DNA of 64,000 nt from Lysobacter concretionis Ko07 = DSM 16239 (GTDB lineage: Bacteria; Pseudomonadota; Gammaproteobacteria; Xanthomonadales; Xanthomonadaceae): assembly GCF_000768345.1 (NCBI RefSeq), contig NZ_AVPS01000001.1, positions 515,566-579,565 of the forward strand, in the 5' to 3' direction. Positions 21,104-32,041 of this stretch are shown here, piece after piece. Position 1 is the stretch's first letter. Each line of letters starts with the position of its first letter. The notes beneath the pieces were generated by a model. It was not told the origin of the DNA and made no database searches. It saw only the letters and a program-made list of their open reading frames with translations. A program made the position numbers and the translations under genes.

Positions 21104-21646
21104 ATGAAATCCCCGATCGCCATGACCTGGGCTTTTGCGCTGTCGCTGGCCCTGGCCGGCTGCGCCACCACACCGCTTGTCGGCAGCGGTCCGGGGCAAC
21201 TGGCGGACGAGGGAACGGTGCAGGTGGCCTGGCGGGATCCGGCCGGGTTCCGTGAAATCACCTACGGGCAGGACCGGGTCGAGACCCTGCGTGGGGGCTG
21301 GGTGCGACAACTGGCGCAGTACCTGCGCAGCCAGGCCGAGCGCCGGTTGCCGCCTGGCGAACGGTTGCAGGTCACGTTCATCGACATCGACCGGGCCGGC
21401 GAGTACGAACCCTGGCTCGGCCCGCGGTACGACGATGTGCGGATCATGCGCGACATCTACCCGCCGCGGATCCGGCTGGAGTTCCGCCGCCTGGATGCGG
21501 GCGGGCAGGTGCTGGCCGGGGGCGAGCGGCACCTGGTCGGCAGCGACTACCTGTCGCGCTCGACCCTGACCCGCAGCGACGATCCGCTGCGGTACGAGAA
21601 GCAGCTGCTCGATGACTGGCTGCGCCGGGAGTTCAAGACGCCGTGA
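21104..21646 (+). CDS. DUF3016 family lipoprotein
   Basis: A 180-residue putative lipoprotein. The signal peptide ends in the lipobox ALAGC (AFALSLALAGCATTP), so Cys near residue 18 should be lipidated. The mature part matches DUF3016: VQVAWRDPAGFREITYG, then ERLQVTFIDIDRAGEYEPW, and a C-terminal DPLRYEKQLLDDWLRREF. The family has no assigned function. CGAGGA at 21091-21096 supports ATG 21104. It overlaps the next gene by four bases (GTGA), so the two are likely translated in sequence. Confidence 0.87.
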   Translation: MKSPIAMTWAFALSLALAGCATTPLVGSGPGQLADEGTVQVAWRDPAGFREITYGQDRVETLRGGWVRQLAQYLRSQAERRLPPGERLQVTFIDIDRAGEYEPWLGPRYDDVRIMRDIYPPRIRLEFRRLDAGGQVLAGGERHLVGSDYLSRSTLTRSDDPLRYEKQLLDDWLRREFKTP

Positions 21647-22323
21647 GGCCCGCTGCGGATGCCGCGCCGGAGGGCCCCGCGACCACGCAGCCTGCCTCGA
21701 CGACGGGCGCCGGCCGACGGGTGGTGGTCCTGCACGGACTGTGGATGCCGCGGGTGTCGATGCGCTGGCACGCCCGGCAGTTGCGCCGGGCCGGCTTCCA
21801 CCCCGTCGTGTTCGGTTACGCGGGCGTCGCCGGAGGGCCCGAGGCGGCGATGTCGGGGCTGCGGGCCCTGCTGCGCGAGCCGGCCGACATCCTCGCCCAC
21901 AGCCTGGGCGGATTGATCGCGGTGCGGACGCTGGAGCAGGACCCCGGATTGCCGGTCCAGCGGGTGGTCTGCCTCGGCTCGCCGCTGTGCGGCAGCGCGG
22001 CCGCCCGCGGGATGGCCCGGTTCGGCCTGGGCAGCATCTCGCTGGGGCGCGCCGCCAGCCTGCTGCGCGAAGGGTGTGAGCCGTGGCGCGGCCCGGCGCA
22101 ACTGGGCGTGGTGGCCGGCAATCTCGGCCTCGGGCTGGGGCGGGTGTTCGGCCATTTCCAGGGCGGCAACGACGGCACCGTTGCGGTCGATGAAACCCGG
22201 CTGCCGGGCGAGTCCGACCACATCGTGTTGCCGACCAGCCACAGCGGCATGCTGCTGTCGCCGGACGTGTCCGCCCAGGCGATCCATTTCCTCGCCCACG
22301 GCCACTTTGCGCACCGGCGCTGA
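21643..22323 (+). CDS. alpha/beta hydrolase, lipase/esterase-like
   Basis: A 226-residue alpha/beta hydrolase. VVVLHGLWMP is the oxyanion-hole strand; the nucleophile elbow is AHSLGG (Ser in GxSxG form). An Asp in GGNDGTV and a His in PTSHSGML could complete the triad. It resembles serine esterases that act on acyl chains; the natural substrate is not evident. There is no signal peptide; the first 20 residues are a disordered Ala/Pro/Thr stretch. GTG 21643 overlaps the upstream stop by four bases, which couples it to the DUF3016 lipoprotein. Confidence 0.86.
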   Translation: MRPAADAAPEGPATTQPASTTGAGRRVVVLHGLWMPRVSMRWHARQLRRAGFHPVVFGYAGVAGGPEAAMSGLRALLREPADILAHSLGGLIAVRTLEQDPGLPVQRVVCLGSPLCGSAAARGMARFGLGSISLGRAASLLREGCEPWRGPAQLGVVAGNLGLGLGRVFGHFQGGNDGTVAVDETRLPGESDHIVLPTSHSGMLLSPDVSAQAIHFLAHGHFAHRR

Positions 22324-22446
22324 ATCCTTGCCGGGCGGGCCCTGCAGCGGGCATCGGCGCGGGCTGGCGGGTGGCGGCGTTTCCGCCGGACACCGCCGGT
22401 TCGAGTAAAGTAGCCGGCTGTCACAGCTCACTTATTGGACACTCTC

Positions 22447-23178
22447 ATGGGTAGGGGACCGTCGATCGAGGGTCGCAAGAACGCCTCGGACGCCAAGCGC
22501 GGCAAGATCTTCACCAAGCTCATCCGCGAGATCTCCGTCGCGGCCCGGGCCGGCGGTGGCGACCCCACGAGCAACCCGCGCCTGCGCTCCGCGATCGAGA
22601 AGGCCTACAGCGCCAACATGACCAAGGACGTGGTCGAGCGCGCGGTCAAGAAGGCCACCGGCGAGCTGGAAGGCGTCAACTACGAGGAGATCCGCTACGA
22701 GGGCTATGCCCCCGGCGGCGTGGCGGTGATCGTCGACTGCCTGACCGACAACAAGGTCCGCACCGTCGCCGATGTGCGCCATGCGTTCGGCAAGTTCGGC
22801 GGCAACCTGGGCACCGACGGCTCGGTCGCGTTCATGTTCAACAAGGTCGGCGTGCTGACCTACGCGGCCAATGCCGACGAGGACGGCATCACCGAGGCCG
22901 CCATCGAGGCGGGCGCGGACGATGTCGTCGTGTATCCGGAGGATGGCGCGATCGAGGTCTTCACCAGCCAGGAGACGTTCGAGGCGGTCAAGGACGCGAT
23001 GGTCGCGGCCGGCCACGCGCCGGGCCACGCCGAGGTCACCTACCGCGCCGACAACGACATTGCCGTCGAAGGCGAGGTGGCGCAGCAGGTGGTCAAGCTG
23101 CTGGACTGGCTGGAGGACCTGGACGACGTGCAGAACGTCTACTCCAACGCCGAGCTCGGCGAGGGTGCCTACGCCTGA
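22447..23178 (+). CDS. yebC: YebC/PmpR family regulator or translation factor
   Basis: A 243-residue YebC-family protein. It starts [19 protein letters not shown] instead of the MAGHSKWANIKHKK of most bacteria; the variant is typical of xanthomonads. The three-domain fold is visible: helical N-domain, then [23 protein letters not shown], then [16 protein letters not shown] and [10 protein letters not shown] blocks. Family members act as DNA-binding regulators (PmpR) and, in recent work, as factors that relieve ribosome stalling at proline runs. I chose ATG 22447 because the upstream start (22435) adds four unconserved residues. It opens the ruv cluster, as in many proteobacteria. Confidence 0.94.
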   Translation: MGRGPSIEGRKNASDAKRGKIFTKLIREISVAARAGGGDPTSNPRLRSAIEKAYSANMTKDVVERAVKKATGELEGVNYEEIRYEGYAPGGVAVIVDCLTDNKVRTVADVRHAFGKFGGNLGTDGSVAFMFNKVGVLTYAANADEDGITEAAIEAGADDVVVYPEDGAIEVFTSQETFEAVKDAMVAAGHAPGHAEVTYRADNDIAVEGEVAQQVVKLLDWLEDLDDVQNVYSNAELGEGAYA

Positions 23179-23199
23179 CGGCGTAAGCAGACCGGCAAG

Positions 23200-23787
23200 G
23201 TGGTTCCCAACGAGGCGATTCCGGACAAGATGGCTCCCGGCAAGGCGATCCCGGGCAAGGTGGTCCGGATCCTTGGAATCGACCCCGGTTCACAACGCAC
23301 CGGCATCGGCGTGATCGATGTGGCCGCCGACGGGCGCTGCCGGTTCGTCCATTGCGAGGCGTTGAAGCTGCTCGACGCGCCCGACTTCCCTTCGCGGCTG
23401 GGTTTGCTGTGCGAGGGTCTGGAGCGGGTGCTGGACGCCTGGCAGCCGCACCAGGTCGCGATCGAGACCGTGTTCATGGACAAGTCGGCGATGTCGGCGC
23501 TGAAGCTCGGCCACGCGCGCGGCGCGGCGCTGGCGACGGTGGTGCGGCGCAAGCTGGTGATCAGCGAGTACGCTCCGCGCGTCATCAAGCAGTCGCTGGT
23601 CGGGCGCGGTGCGGCCGACAAGTTGCAGGTGCAGCACATGGTGCGGTTGTTGCTGAACCTGGCGGAGATGAAACTGCAGGCCGACGCCGCCGATGCACTG
23701 GCGGTCGCCCTGACCCACGCGCACATGAGCGCCACCGCGATCCGCACCGGATTGGCGGTGACGGATTTACGGAGACGCGGTACATGA
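23200..23787 (+). CDS. ruvC: Holliday junction resolvase RuvC
   Basis: RuvC is the dimeric endonuclease that cuts Holliday junctions delivered by RuvAB. Acidic catalytic residues are visible: Asp28 in [10 protein letters not shown], Glu89 in AIETVF, and Asp162/Asp165 in ADAADALA (numbered from GTG 23200). The first 20 residues ([18 protein letters not shown]) are an unusual low-complexity extension, so the true start may be ATG 23230 or GTG 23260, close to [11 protein letters not shown] where other RuvC proteins begin. It is followed by ruvA, with six codons between. Confidence 0.93.
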   Translation: MVPNEAIPDKMAPGKAIPGKVVRILGIDPGSQRTGIGVIDVAADGRCRFVHCEALKLLDAPDFPSRLGLLCEGLERVLDAWQPHQVAIETVFMDKSAMSALKLGHARGAALATVVRRKLVISEYAPRVIKQSLVGRGAADKLQVQHMVRLLLNLAEMKLQADAADALAVALTHAHMSATAIRTGLAVTDLRRRGT

Positions 23788-23800
23788 TCGGCAGACAGCC

Positions 23801-24397
23801 ATGATTGGCAGGCTCAAGGGCATCGTCATCCACAAGCAGCCGCCGTGGCTGGTGGTGGACGTCAACGGCGTGGGTTACGAGCTGGAGGCGCCGATGAGCA
23901 CCTTCTACGACCTGCCCGAACTCGGCCGCGAGGTGTCGTTGTTCACCCATTACGCGCAGAAGGAGGACAGCGTCTCGCTGTACGGTTTCCTGCGCGATTC
24001 CGAGCGGCGGCTGTTCCGCGAGGTGCAGAAGGTCAAGGGGATCGGCGCGAAGATTGCCTTGGCCGTGCTGTCGGGCGTCAGCGTCGACGAGTTCGCGCGC
24101 ACCGTCCAGGCCAGCGACGTGGCCGCCTTGACCCGCATTCCCGGCATCGGCAAGAAGACCGCCGAACGGATGGTGGTGGAACTGCGCGACCGCGCCGGCG
24201 ACATGGTCGGCGACGGCGTGGCGCTGTTCGCCCCCGAGGGCGTGCCGCGCGACCCGCAGAGCGAGGCGGTGATCGCGTTGCAGCAACTGGGCTACAAGCC
24301 GGCCGAGGCGGCCCGCATGGTCCGCGATGCCGCGCCGGCGGCCGACGACGATGCTGCCTCCATCATCCGCAAGGCGCTACAGTCCGCCCTTCGCTGA
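23801..24397 (+). CDS. ruvA: Holliday junction DNA helicase subunit RuvA
   Basis: RuvA binds the four-way junction as a tetramer and loads RuvB. The 198-residue protein has the N-terminal OB fold ([28 protein letters not shown]), two helix-hairpin-helix motifs ([15 protein letters not shown] and [17 protein letters not shown]) and a C-terminal RuvB-binding domain (about 150-198) after a flexible linker. Length is normal. ATG 23801 overlaps the stop of a six-codon frame that itself overlaps the ruvC stop. Unlike in E. coli, ruvB does not follow directly; kup intervenes. Confidence 0.96.
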   Translation: MIGRLKGIVIHKQPPWLVVDVNGVGYELEAPMSTFYDLPELGREVSLFTHYAQKEDSVSLYGFLRDSERRLFREVQKVKGIGAKIALAVLSGVSVDEFARTVQASDVAALTRIPGIGKKTAERMVVELRDRAGDMVGDGVALFAPEGVPRDPQSEAVIALQQLGYKPAEAARMVRDAAPAADDDAASIIRKALQSALR

Positions 24398-24437
24398 CGT
24401 ACGGCCGGGCATTCCCGGTTCCGATCCGAGTTTTTCA

Positions 24438-26357
24438 ATGCCTTCATCCGTGCCCGAATCCCCGACCCACTCCTCCGCGCGCGACGGCCACGGCAAACCC
24501 GGCTTGGCCGCGCTGGTGGTGGGCGCGGTCGGCGTCGTGTTCGGCGACATCGGCACCAGCCCGCTGTATACGCTGAAGGAGGCCTTCAGTCCGCACTACG
24601 GCCTGGTGGCCAACCACGACACCGTGCTCGGCATCCTGTCGCTGGTGTTCTGGGCGCTGATGATGGTGGTCACGGTGAAGTACGTGTCGATCATCATCCG
24701 CGCCGACAACGACGGCGAGGGCGGCATCATGGCCTTGATGGCGCTGGCCCAGCGCACGCTGCCCAAGGGCGGCCGGTCGGTCTATGCGGTCGGCATCCTG
24801 GGGGTGTTCGGGGCGTCGCTGTTCTTTGGCGACAGCGTGATCACCCCGGCCATGACCGTGCTGTCGGCGATCGAGGGCCTGGAGGTCGGCGCGCCGCAGC
24901 TGCATGCGTGGGTGGTGCCGCTGACCATCGTGGTGCTGGTGGTGCTGTTTGCCAGCCAGCGTTTCGGCACCCACAAGGTGGGGCGGCTGTTCGGCCCGGT
25001 GATGGTGGTGTGGTTCGTCGCCCTGGCGGCGATCGGCCTGTCCAACATCGTCCAGGGCCCGGAAGTGCTGAAGGCACTGAGCCCCTGGTACGGCATGCGT
25101 TTCTTCATCGACCACGGCTGGGGCGGCATCTTCATCCTCGGCGCGGTGGTGCTGGCGGTGACCGGCGGCGAGGCGCTGTATGCCGACATGGGCCATTTCG
25201 GCGCCAAGCCCATCCGCCACGGCTGGTACTACTTCGTGCTGCCGGCGCTGATGCTCAATTACCTGGGGCAGGGCGCACTGGTGCTCGGCGATCCCAGCGC
25301 GGTGCGCAACCCGTTCTACCTGGCGGTGCCCGAATGGGGGCGCATGCCGATGATCGGGCTGGCCACCGCGGCGGCGGTGATCGCCTCGCAGGCGGTCATC
25401 ACCGGGGCGTTCTCGGTGGCCCGCCAGGCCATCCAGCTGGGCTACATCCCGCGCATGGCGATCAAGCACACCTCGCGCGACACCATCGGCCAGATCTACA
25501 TCCCATGGGTCAACTGGGCCCTGATGATCGCGGTGATCTCGCTGGTGCTGGCCTTCGGCAGCTCCACCGCGCTGGCGTCGGCCTACGGCGTGTCGGTGTC
25601 GGGCACGATGCTGATCGACACCCTGCTGCTGGCGCTGGTGGCCCGGGCGACCTGGCTGAAGGCGCGCAAGTGGGTGTTGCCGCTGTGCGTGGTGTTCCTG
25701 GTGATCGACATCGGCTTCCTGGTTGCCAACGGGGTCAAGTTCTTCGATGGCGCCTGGTTCCCGATCGTGCTCGGCCTGGCCGTATTCACCATGCTGCGCA
25801 CCTGGCGCCGCGGCCGTGAGCTGCTGAATGCCGAGATCCGCAAGGAGGGCATCCAGCTCGACAGCTTCCTGCCCGGCCTGATGCTGGCGCCGCCGGTGCG
25901 GGTGCCGGGCACGGCGGTGTTCCTGACCGCGCAGCTTGGCCTGGTGCCGCACGCGCTGCTGCACAACCTCAAGCACAACAAGGTGCTGCACGAGCGCAAT
26001 GTGTTCCTGACCGTGAAGACGCTGGAGGTGCCGCATGCGCCGGCGGACCAGCGTCTGAAGATCGATGCGATCGGCGATGACTTCTACCAGGTATCGATCC
26101 GGTTCGGCTTCATGGAGACCCCGGACGTACCGGTGGCGCTGATGCGCAGCTGCGACCAGGGCGGCATCTATTTCGATCCGATGGAAACCACCTACTTCGC
26201 CAGCCACGAAACCGTGGTGGCCAGCGCCCGCCGTGGGATGCCGGTGTGGCGGGACAAGCTGTTCGCCTTCATGCACCGCAATGCCGCACCGGCGACCAGC
26301 TTTTTCCGGATCCCCGGCAACCGGCTGGTGGAACTGGGCGCGCAGGTGGAGATCTAG
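24438..26357 (+). CDS. kup: Kup low-affinity K+ uptake transporter
   Basis: Kup (TrkD) is a proton-coupled potassium importer of the KUP/HAK/KT family. The 639-residue protein has a short polar head, then the family signature [20 protein letters not shown], twelve predicted membrane segments to about residue 440 (for example [28 protein letters not shown]) and a long cytoplasmic tail (about 470-639) with the conserved [23 protein letters not shown] block. Length is normal. I chose ATG 24438; the upstream extension overlaps ruvA. Its place between ruvA and ruvB is shared by xanthomonads. It is transcribed in the same direction, with 40-86 bases to its neighbours. Confidence 0.96.
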   Translation: MPSSVPESPTHSSARDGHGKPGLAALVVGAVGVVFGDIGTSPLYTLKEAFSPHYGLVANHDTVLGILSLVFWALMMVVTVKYVSIIIRADNDGEGGIMALMALAQRTLPKGGRSVYAVGILGVFGASLFFGDSVITPAMTVLSAIEGLEVGAPQLHAWVVPLTIVVLVVLFASQRFGTHKVGRLFGPVMVVWFVALAAIGLSNIVQGPEVLKALSPWYGMRFFIDHGWGGIFILGAVVLAVTGGEALYADMGHFGAKPIRHGWYYFVLPALMLNYLGQGALVLGDPSAVRNPFYLAVPEWGRMPMIGLATAAAVIASQAVITGAFSVARQAIQLGYIPRMAIKHTSRDTIGQIYIPWVNWALMIAVISLVLAFGSSTALASAYGVSVSGTMLIDTLLLALVARATWLKARKWVLPLCVVFLVIDIGFLVANGVKFFDGAWFPIVLGLAVFTMLRTWRRGRELLNAEIRKEGIQLDSFLPGLMLAPPVRVPGTAVFLTAQLGLVPHALLHNLKHNKVLHERNVFLTVKTLEVPHAPADQRLKIDAIGDDFYQVSIRFGFMETPDVPVALMRSCDQGGIYFDPMETTYFASHETVVASARRGMPVWRDKLFAFMHRNAAPATSFFRIPGNRLVELGAQVEI

Positions 26358-26443
26358 GTCGGCCCGGTTCACGCCGCGTCGGATCACGCCCATCCGCCAT
26401 GTCCGGGCTGCCGGCGTGCGGTGGCCCATGCGACCATAGCGCG

Positions 26444-27490
26444 ATGAACGAGCGCATCATCGCGGCTGACGCGACCTTTGAAGACGACGCGGTGGAAGCG
26501 TCGATCCGGCCCAGGCGGCTGGACGAATACCTCGGCCAGGTACCGGTGCGCGAGCAGATGAAGATCTACATCGAGGCCGCCAAGGGCCGTGGCGAGGCGC
26601 TCGATCATGTGCTGATCTTCGGCCCGCCCGGGCTGGGCAAGACCACCCTGAGCCACGTCATCGCCAACGAGCTTGGGGTCGGCCTGCGCCAGACCTCCGG
26701 GCCGGTGATCGAGAAGGCCGGCGACCTGGCCGCGCTGCTGACCAACCTGCAGCCGTTTGATGTGCTGTTCGTCGACGAGATCCACCGCCTGTCGCCGGCG
26801 ATCGAGGAAGTGCTGTATCCGGCGATGGAGGATTACCAGCTCGACATCATGATCGGCGAGGGTCCGGCCGCGCGCTCGATCAAGCTCGACCTGCCGCCGT
26901 TCACCCTGATTGGTGCGACCACCCGCGCGGGGTTGCTGACCGCGCCGCTGCGCGACCGGTTCGGCATCGTCCAGCGGCTGGAGTTCTACAGCGCCGAGGA
27001 GCTGACCCGGATCGTGCGCCGCTCGGCCAGCATCCTCGGCATCGCCTGCGCACCGGAAGGCGCGGCCGAGATCGCCCGGCGCTCGCGCGGCACCCCGCGT
27101 ATCGCCAATCGCCTGCTGCGACGGGTGCGCGACTTCGCCCAGGTCCGCGCCGGCGGGGTCATCGACCTGGCTACCGCCAACGCGGCGATGGAGATGCTGA
27201 AGGTCGATCCGGAGGGTTTCGACGAGCTCGACCGCCGTCTGCTGCGCACCATCATCCAGTCCTTCGATGGCGGCCCGGTCGGGGTCGAGTCGCTGGCGGC
27301 CGCACTGAGCGAGGAACGCGGCACCCTGGAGGACGTGATCGAGCCCTACCTGATCCAGCAGGGCTACCTGATCCGCACCGCCCGCGGCCGGATGGCGTCG
27401 CCGAAAGCCTACCGGCACATCGGCCTGACGCCGCGCGGCACGACGGCCGAACTGCTCGATGCCGCGACGGGACCGGCCGGCGAAGACTGA
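26444..27490 (+). CDS. ruvB: Holliday junction helicase motor RuvB
   Basis: RuvB is the hexameric AAA+ motor that drives branch migration on RuvA-bound junctions. The 348-residue protein has Walker A GPPGLGKT at 60-67, Walker B FVDEIH at 109-114, sensor 1 [18 protein letters not shown], sensor 2 [19 protein letters not shown] and the C-terminal winged helix ([17 protein letters not shown]). Start ATG 26444 gives the usual N-terminus (MNERIIAAD). It lies 86 bases behind kup, with ybgC 41 bases downstream. Confidence 0.97.
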   Translation: MNERIIAADATFEDDAVEASIRPRRLDEYLGQVPVREQMKIYIEAAKGRGEALDHVLIFGPPGLGKTTLSHVIANELGVGLRQTSGPVIEKAGDLAALLTNLQPFDVLFVDEIHRLSPAIEEVLYPAMEDYQLDIMIGEGPAARSIKLDLPPFTLIGATTRAGLLTAPLRDRFGIVQRLEFYSAEELTRIVRRSASILGIACAPEGAAEIARRSRGTPRIANRLLRRVRDFAQVRAGGVIDLATANAAMEMLKVDPEGFDELDRRLLRTIIQSFDGGPVGVESLAAALSEERGTLEDVIEPYLIQQGYLIRTARGRMASPKAYRHIGLTPRGTTAELLDAATGPAGED

Positions 27491-27531
27491 CCCGCGCCGC
27501 TCGCCCATCCTTGTCTCAGGAGCTTCCTGCT

Positions 27532-27948
27532 ATGTCTTCGTTCAGCCTTCCGATCCGCATTTACTGGGAAGATACCGACGCTGGCGGGGTCGTCTACCAC
27601 GCACAGTACGTCGCCTTCCTGGAGCGCGCACGCAGTGAGTGGATGCGCGAGCAGGGCTACGGGCAGGAACTGTTGCGGCGTGAGCACGGTCTGGTATTCG
27701 CCGTGCGGGCGATGCAGGTCGATTTCCTCAGGCCCGCGCGACTGGACGATGCGCTGGAGGTGGGTGTCGTCCTGCACGAGTGCCGCCGCGCCAGCGCGGT
27801 GTTCGTGCAGGAAGTCCGTTGCGGCGACGTGCTGCTGTTGACCGCGACGGTGCGCGTGGCGGCGTTGGATGCGGAAAATTTCCGGCCGCGTGCGATCCCG
27901 CAACCGTTGCTCGATGAACTCGTCGCGCTGCAGGCGACCACCAGCTGA
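27532..27948 (+). CDS. ybgC: acyl-CoA thioesterase YbgC
   Basis: A hotdog-fold thioesterase of the tol-pal cluster, 138 residues. The family active site is EDTDAGGVVYHAQYVAFLERAR (residues 13-34), with Asp16 catalytic. Homologues hydrolyse short- or long-chain acyl-CoA and bind acyl carrier protein, suggesting a link to phospholipid metabolism. CAGGAG at 27519-27524 supports ATG 27532 over an upstream start at 27511. It is the first gene of the tol-pal run, as in most gammaproteobacteria. Confidence 0.93.
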   Translation: MSSFSLPIRIYWEDTDAGGVVYHAQYVAFLERARSEWMREQGYGQELLRREHGLVFAVRAMQVDFLRPARLDDALEVGVVLHECRRASAVFVQEVRCGDVLLLTATVRVAALDAENFRPRAIPQPLLDELVALQATTS

Positions 27949-28026
27949 CCTCCCCGACACATTCCCGACTTTCAACCGACTTCCACGAACCATTCGCCCC
28001 GCACCACGGGCACCGGAGACCCTGGC

Positions 28027-28800
28027 ATGACCCCATTGCTGAGCCTGATGCAGGCCGCCACCGTTGTTGAACCCCTGCCCGAGGACGTTGCTGCCAACGC
28101 CGTCCAGGGTCTGCCCGCCGCGGTGGCGGGCGATGGCGGTCTGGACCTGCTGCAACTGGTCCTGCATGCCTCGCTGCCGGTGCAGCTGGTGATGGTGCTG
28201 CTGCTGTTCGCGTCGATCGCCTCGTGGGTGATCATCTTCCGCAAGACCAAGGTGCTCAATCGCGCCGAACGCGAGGCGGAGACCTTCGAGGAGCGCTTCT
28301 GGTCCGGCACCGAACTGACCAAGCTGTACACCGGCGCGACCAGCCGCAACCGCGATACCGGCGGCATGGAGTCGATCTTCGAGGCCGGCTTCCGCGAGTA
28401 TTCGCGCCAGCGCCGCGTCGCCGACGTGCGCATGCAGCTGGAAACCGCCCAGCGCGGCATGCGGGTCGCCACTGCGCGCGAGCTGGACGGCCTGGAGCGC
28501 AACCTGGAATTCCTCGCCAACGTCGGCTCGATCGCGCCGTATGTCGGCCTGTTCGGCACCGTGTGGGGAATCATGATTTCCTTCCAGGGCCTGGCGAATG
28601 TCACCGAGGCGACCATCGCCAGCGTCGCGCCGGGCATCTCCGAGGCGCTGATCGCCACCGCGATGGGCCTGTTCGCGGCGATCCCGGCGGTGTGGGCGTA
28701 CAACCGGTTCGCGACCAAGGTCGAGCGCATCGCGGTGCGCTATGACGCCTTCTCCGAGGAGTTCTCCTCGATCCTCGAGCGCCAGGTTCCGCAGGAATGA
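28027..28800 (+). CDS. tolQ: Tol-Pal inner membrane protein TolQ
   Basis: TolQ forms with TolR the proton-driven motor that energises TolA for outer membrane constriction at the division site. The 257-residue protein has three membrane segments: about 50-72 (VQLVMVLLLFASIASWVIIF), LANVGSIAPYVGLFGTVWGI and ISEALIATAMGLFAAIPAVW. A large cytoplasmic loop lies between the first two. The TVWGIM and GISEALIATA blocks are the ExbB/TolQ signature. The N-terminal 40 residues are longer than in E. coli. tolR follows after 98 bases. Confidence 0.95.
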   Translation: MTPLLSLMQAATVVEPLPEDVAANAVQGLPAAVAGDGGLDLLQLVLHASLPVQLVMVLLLFASIASWVIIFRKTKVLNRAEREAETFEERFWSGTELTKLYTGATSRNRDTGGMESIFEAGFREYSRQRRVADVRMQLETAQRGMRVATARELDGLERNLEFLANVGSIAPYVGLFGTVWGIMISFQGLANVTEATIASVAPGISEALIATAMGLFAAIPAVWAYNRFATKVERIAVRYDAFSEEFSSILERQVPQE

Positions 28801-28898
28801 TCCGGCGCCGCGCGGCCGCTTGAGTGCCGTGCGATCCATCGGCCCCGTCGCCGAACCGGCCCGAATCGATCCCGCAACCTTCAATCCGGAAACACGCC

Positions 28899-29335
<437 letters not shown>

Positions 29336-29339
<4 letters not shown>

Positions 29340-30328
29340 GGGAAACCCGCGCCGATACCCAGCAGGCCATCCTGCTGGCGATTGCCCTGCATGTGGTGCT
29401 GTTTGCACTGATGTTCGCCGGCCTGTGGTGGACCCGGACGGCGGTGACCGTGTCGGCCGCCGGCGCGCCGGTGGAGGCCGAACTGGTCGACGCCAATGCG
29501 CTGTCGGCCTCGATGCGCAAGGTGCTCAGCGATCGCCCCGAGCCGGCGGCGCCGTTGCCGGAGCCGCAACCCGAGCCGGAGCCGGTCGAGGAGCCGGTGG
29601 CGCCACCCCCGCAGCCGTTGCCGGCACCGGTGCCCGAGGACGCGCCGACGCCGCCGCAGTCGAAACCGCAGGATTTCATCCCCAAACCCGACACCACCGA
29701 GCAGGCCGCAGTCGTGGCTACCCCGACGCCGACGCCATCGGACGAGCAGAAGCTGCAGGAGGAAAAACGCCGCCAGGCCCAGGTCGACCTGACCGAGCAG
29801 AAGCGTCAGGAGGAAGCGGAGCGCAAGCGCCGGCTCGCCCAGGAGGCGCAGGAAACCGCGGAACGTGAGCGCAAGCTGGCCGAAATCCAGCGCAAGCGCG
29901 CCGCCGCCGCGCGTGAAATCGAACTGGCGGAGCAGCGGCTCAAGCAGATCGCCGATGCGCGTGCCCTTGCCCAGGCCGGCCCCGCGTCGACTGCGGCTGG
30001 GGCGTCCAGCGCCAGCCCGCCGCCGGGAAACAACGGCACCGATACCGGGCTGGAAGCGCGTTACGCCGCCGCCCTGCAGGAAGCGATCCTGTCGAAATGG
30101 ACCCGTCCCGAAACGGTGCCGGTGGGCGCGCGGTGCCGGCTGGTGATCAAGCAATTGCCGGGCGGCGAGGTGATGAGCGCGGAAGTTTCCTCCCCTTGCG
30201 CCTACGATGAACAGGGTCGACGCTCGATCGAGGCCGCCGTGCTCAAGGCGCAACCGCTGCCGTACGCCGGCTTTGAAAAGGTGTTCGTGCGCACCCTGAC
30301 CCTGAATTTCGAGGCGCGCGACCGCTGA
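29336..30328 (+). CDS. tolA: Tol-Pal spanning protein TolA
   Basis: TolA links the TolQR motor in the inner membrane to TolB/Pal at the outer membrane. The 330-residue protein has a membrane segment (about 11-31), a proline/glutamate-rich stretch (about 65-120), a long charged helix rich in Glu, Lys, Arg and Ala (about 140-215), a Ser/Gly/Pro linker and a C-terminal domain (about 240-330) with TonB/TolA-like [32 protein letters not shown] 29336 overlaps the tolR stop (GTGA). The C-terminal domain carries two cysteines (ARCRLVI, SPCAYDE) that may form a disulfide, as in other TolA proteins. Confidence 0.93.
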
Positions 30329-30422
30329 CCGGTCCCGAGTCTCTACAATCCGCGTGTTCAGCTTTGAGAAAGCGTTCACACGGATGCTGTTACACCTTCA
30401 GCCTCTCCGCCAGGATCTACCA

Positions 30423-31757
30423 ATGAACCGATTGACCCCGAGACTGGCCGCGTTGTTCGCGGTGCTGGCCTTCCTGATGATCGTCCCGCTCTCCGCGCTT
30501 GCCCAGCAACGCGGGCTGGAGCTGGACATCGTGGGCGGCAACGCATCGGCCCTGCCGATCGCGGTGGTGCCCATGCCGTACCAGGGCAATGGTGCCGCGC
30601 CGCAGACCGACATCGCCTCGGTCATCACCGCCGACCTCAACCGCTCCGGGCAGTTCCGCAGCCTGCGCGAATCCGACCTGATCGAGCGTCCCACCCGTGG
30701 CAGCGAGGTCAACTACCCGACCTGGCGTGCGCTCAACCAGGATTACCTGGTGGTGGGTCGGGTGACCGACGGCGGCAGCGGCAGTTACCGGGTCGAGTAC
30801 GAACTGTTCGACGTTGCCACCCAGCAGCGCCTGCTGGGCTTTGCGATGACCGCGCGCAGCAACGCCATGCGCGATGTCGCCCACCAGATCGCCGACGCGA
30901 TCTACGAGAAGATCCTCGGCGTGCCGGGCGCGTTCTATACCCGCATCGCCTACATCACCGCCAAGGGCGTCGGCTCCAGTGCCAGCTACGCGCTGATGGT
31001 GGCCGACTCGGACGGTTACAACCCGCAGACCGTGGTCAGCTCGCCCGAACCGCTGTTGTCACCGGCCTGGAGTCCGGACGGGAACAAGCTGGCGTACGTC
31101 AGTTTTGAAAGCGGCAATTCGGCGATCTACATCCAGAACATCAGCACCGGCAGCCGCGAGGTGGTATCCAAATTCCGCGGTATCAACGGCGCACCGGCGT
31201 TCTCGCCCGATGGCAGCAAGCTGGCCCTGACCCTGTCGCGCAGCGGCAACCCGGAAATCTACGTGATGGATCTGGGCAGCCGGGCATTGACCCAGCTCAC
31301 CAACCATTTCGGCATCGATACCGAGCCGGAATGGAGTGCGGATGGGAGTTCGATCTATTTCACTTCCGACCGCGGCGGTGGACCGCAGATCTACCGGGTT
31401 TCCGCCGCCGGTGGCAGCGCCAGCCGGGCGACGTTCCAGGGCAGTTACAACGCCAGCGCCTCGGTGTCGAAGGATGGCAAGAAGATCGCCACGGCGCAGG
31501 GCGCGGGCAATACCTATCGCATCGCGATTATGGATTCGAGCCTCGGGTCGCCGCGGTGGAGCACGCTGTCGCCGGGTTCGTTGGATGAGTCCCCGAGCTT
31601 TGCACCCAATGGCGCGATGATCATCTATGCTGCCAGGGAAGGTACGCGTGGCGTGTTGTATGCCGTGTCGTCCGACGGCCGGGTACGCCAGCGTCTGGTC
31701 CTGGCCGATGGCGATGTCCGTGAACCGGCTTGGGGGCCATTCCGCACACCGCAGTGA
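30423..31757 (+). CDS. tolB: Tol-Pal periplasmic beta-propeller TolB
   Basis: TolB is a soluble periplasmic protein that cycles between Pal and TolA. The 444-residue precursor has a signal peptide (1-26, ending PLSALAQ), an N-terminal alpha/beta domain ([13 protein letters not shown] ... [16 protein letters not shown]) and a six-bladed propeller from about residue 200 with repeated SPDG/D-G-S motifs ([44 protein letters not shown]). Start ATG 30423 places the signal peptide at the N-terminus; an upstream start at 30354 does not. 284 bases separate it from pal. Confidence 0.96.
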   Translation: MNRLTPRLAALFAVLAFLMIVPLSALAQQRGLELDIVGGNASALPIAVVPMPYQGNGAAPQTDIASVITADLNRSGQFRSLRESDLIERPTRGSEVNYPTWRALNQDYLVVGRVTDGGSGSYRVEYELFDVATQQRLLGFAMTARSNAMRDVAHQIADAIYEKILGVPGAFYTRIAYITAKGVGSSASYALMVADSDGYNPQTVVSSPEPLLSPAWSPDGNKLAYVSFESGNSAIYIQNISTGSREVVSKFRGINGAPAFSPDGSKLALTLSRSGNPEIYVMDLGSRALTQLTNHFGIDTEPEWSADGSSIYFTSDRGGGPQIYRVSAAGGSASRATFQGSYNASASVSKDGKKIATAQGAGNTYRIAIMDSSLGSPRWSTLSPGSLDESPSFAPNGAMIIYAAREGTRGVLYAVSSDGRVRQRLVLADGDVREPAWGPFRTPQ

Positions 31758-32041
31758 AAGTCGTCCTGATCAGCCGACATTCTCCCGCGATGTGCTGCCC
31801 GTTTTCGGGTTTCCGGATTGGGTTTTCCGGGTTTCGTTCCGGATGATTTCCCCGGGTTGTTTGCCTGAACCGGCCGTTCGACCCGTTTTGTGCAAACAGC
31901 CAGCTTCAACCCGGTAGTTCCAGACCGGCCAGCCTAGAATCTGGCAGCCTCAAGCCCGGCGGCTTCAAACCCGGGTATTTTCGTACCATCAACGTTTCCC
32001 ACCCACCGTTTTATCTGCACCGCCAAGACGAGGAAATGACT

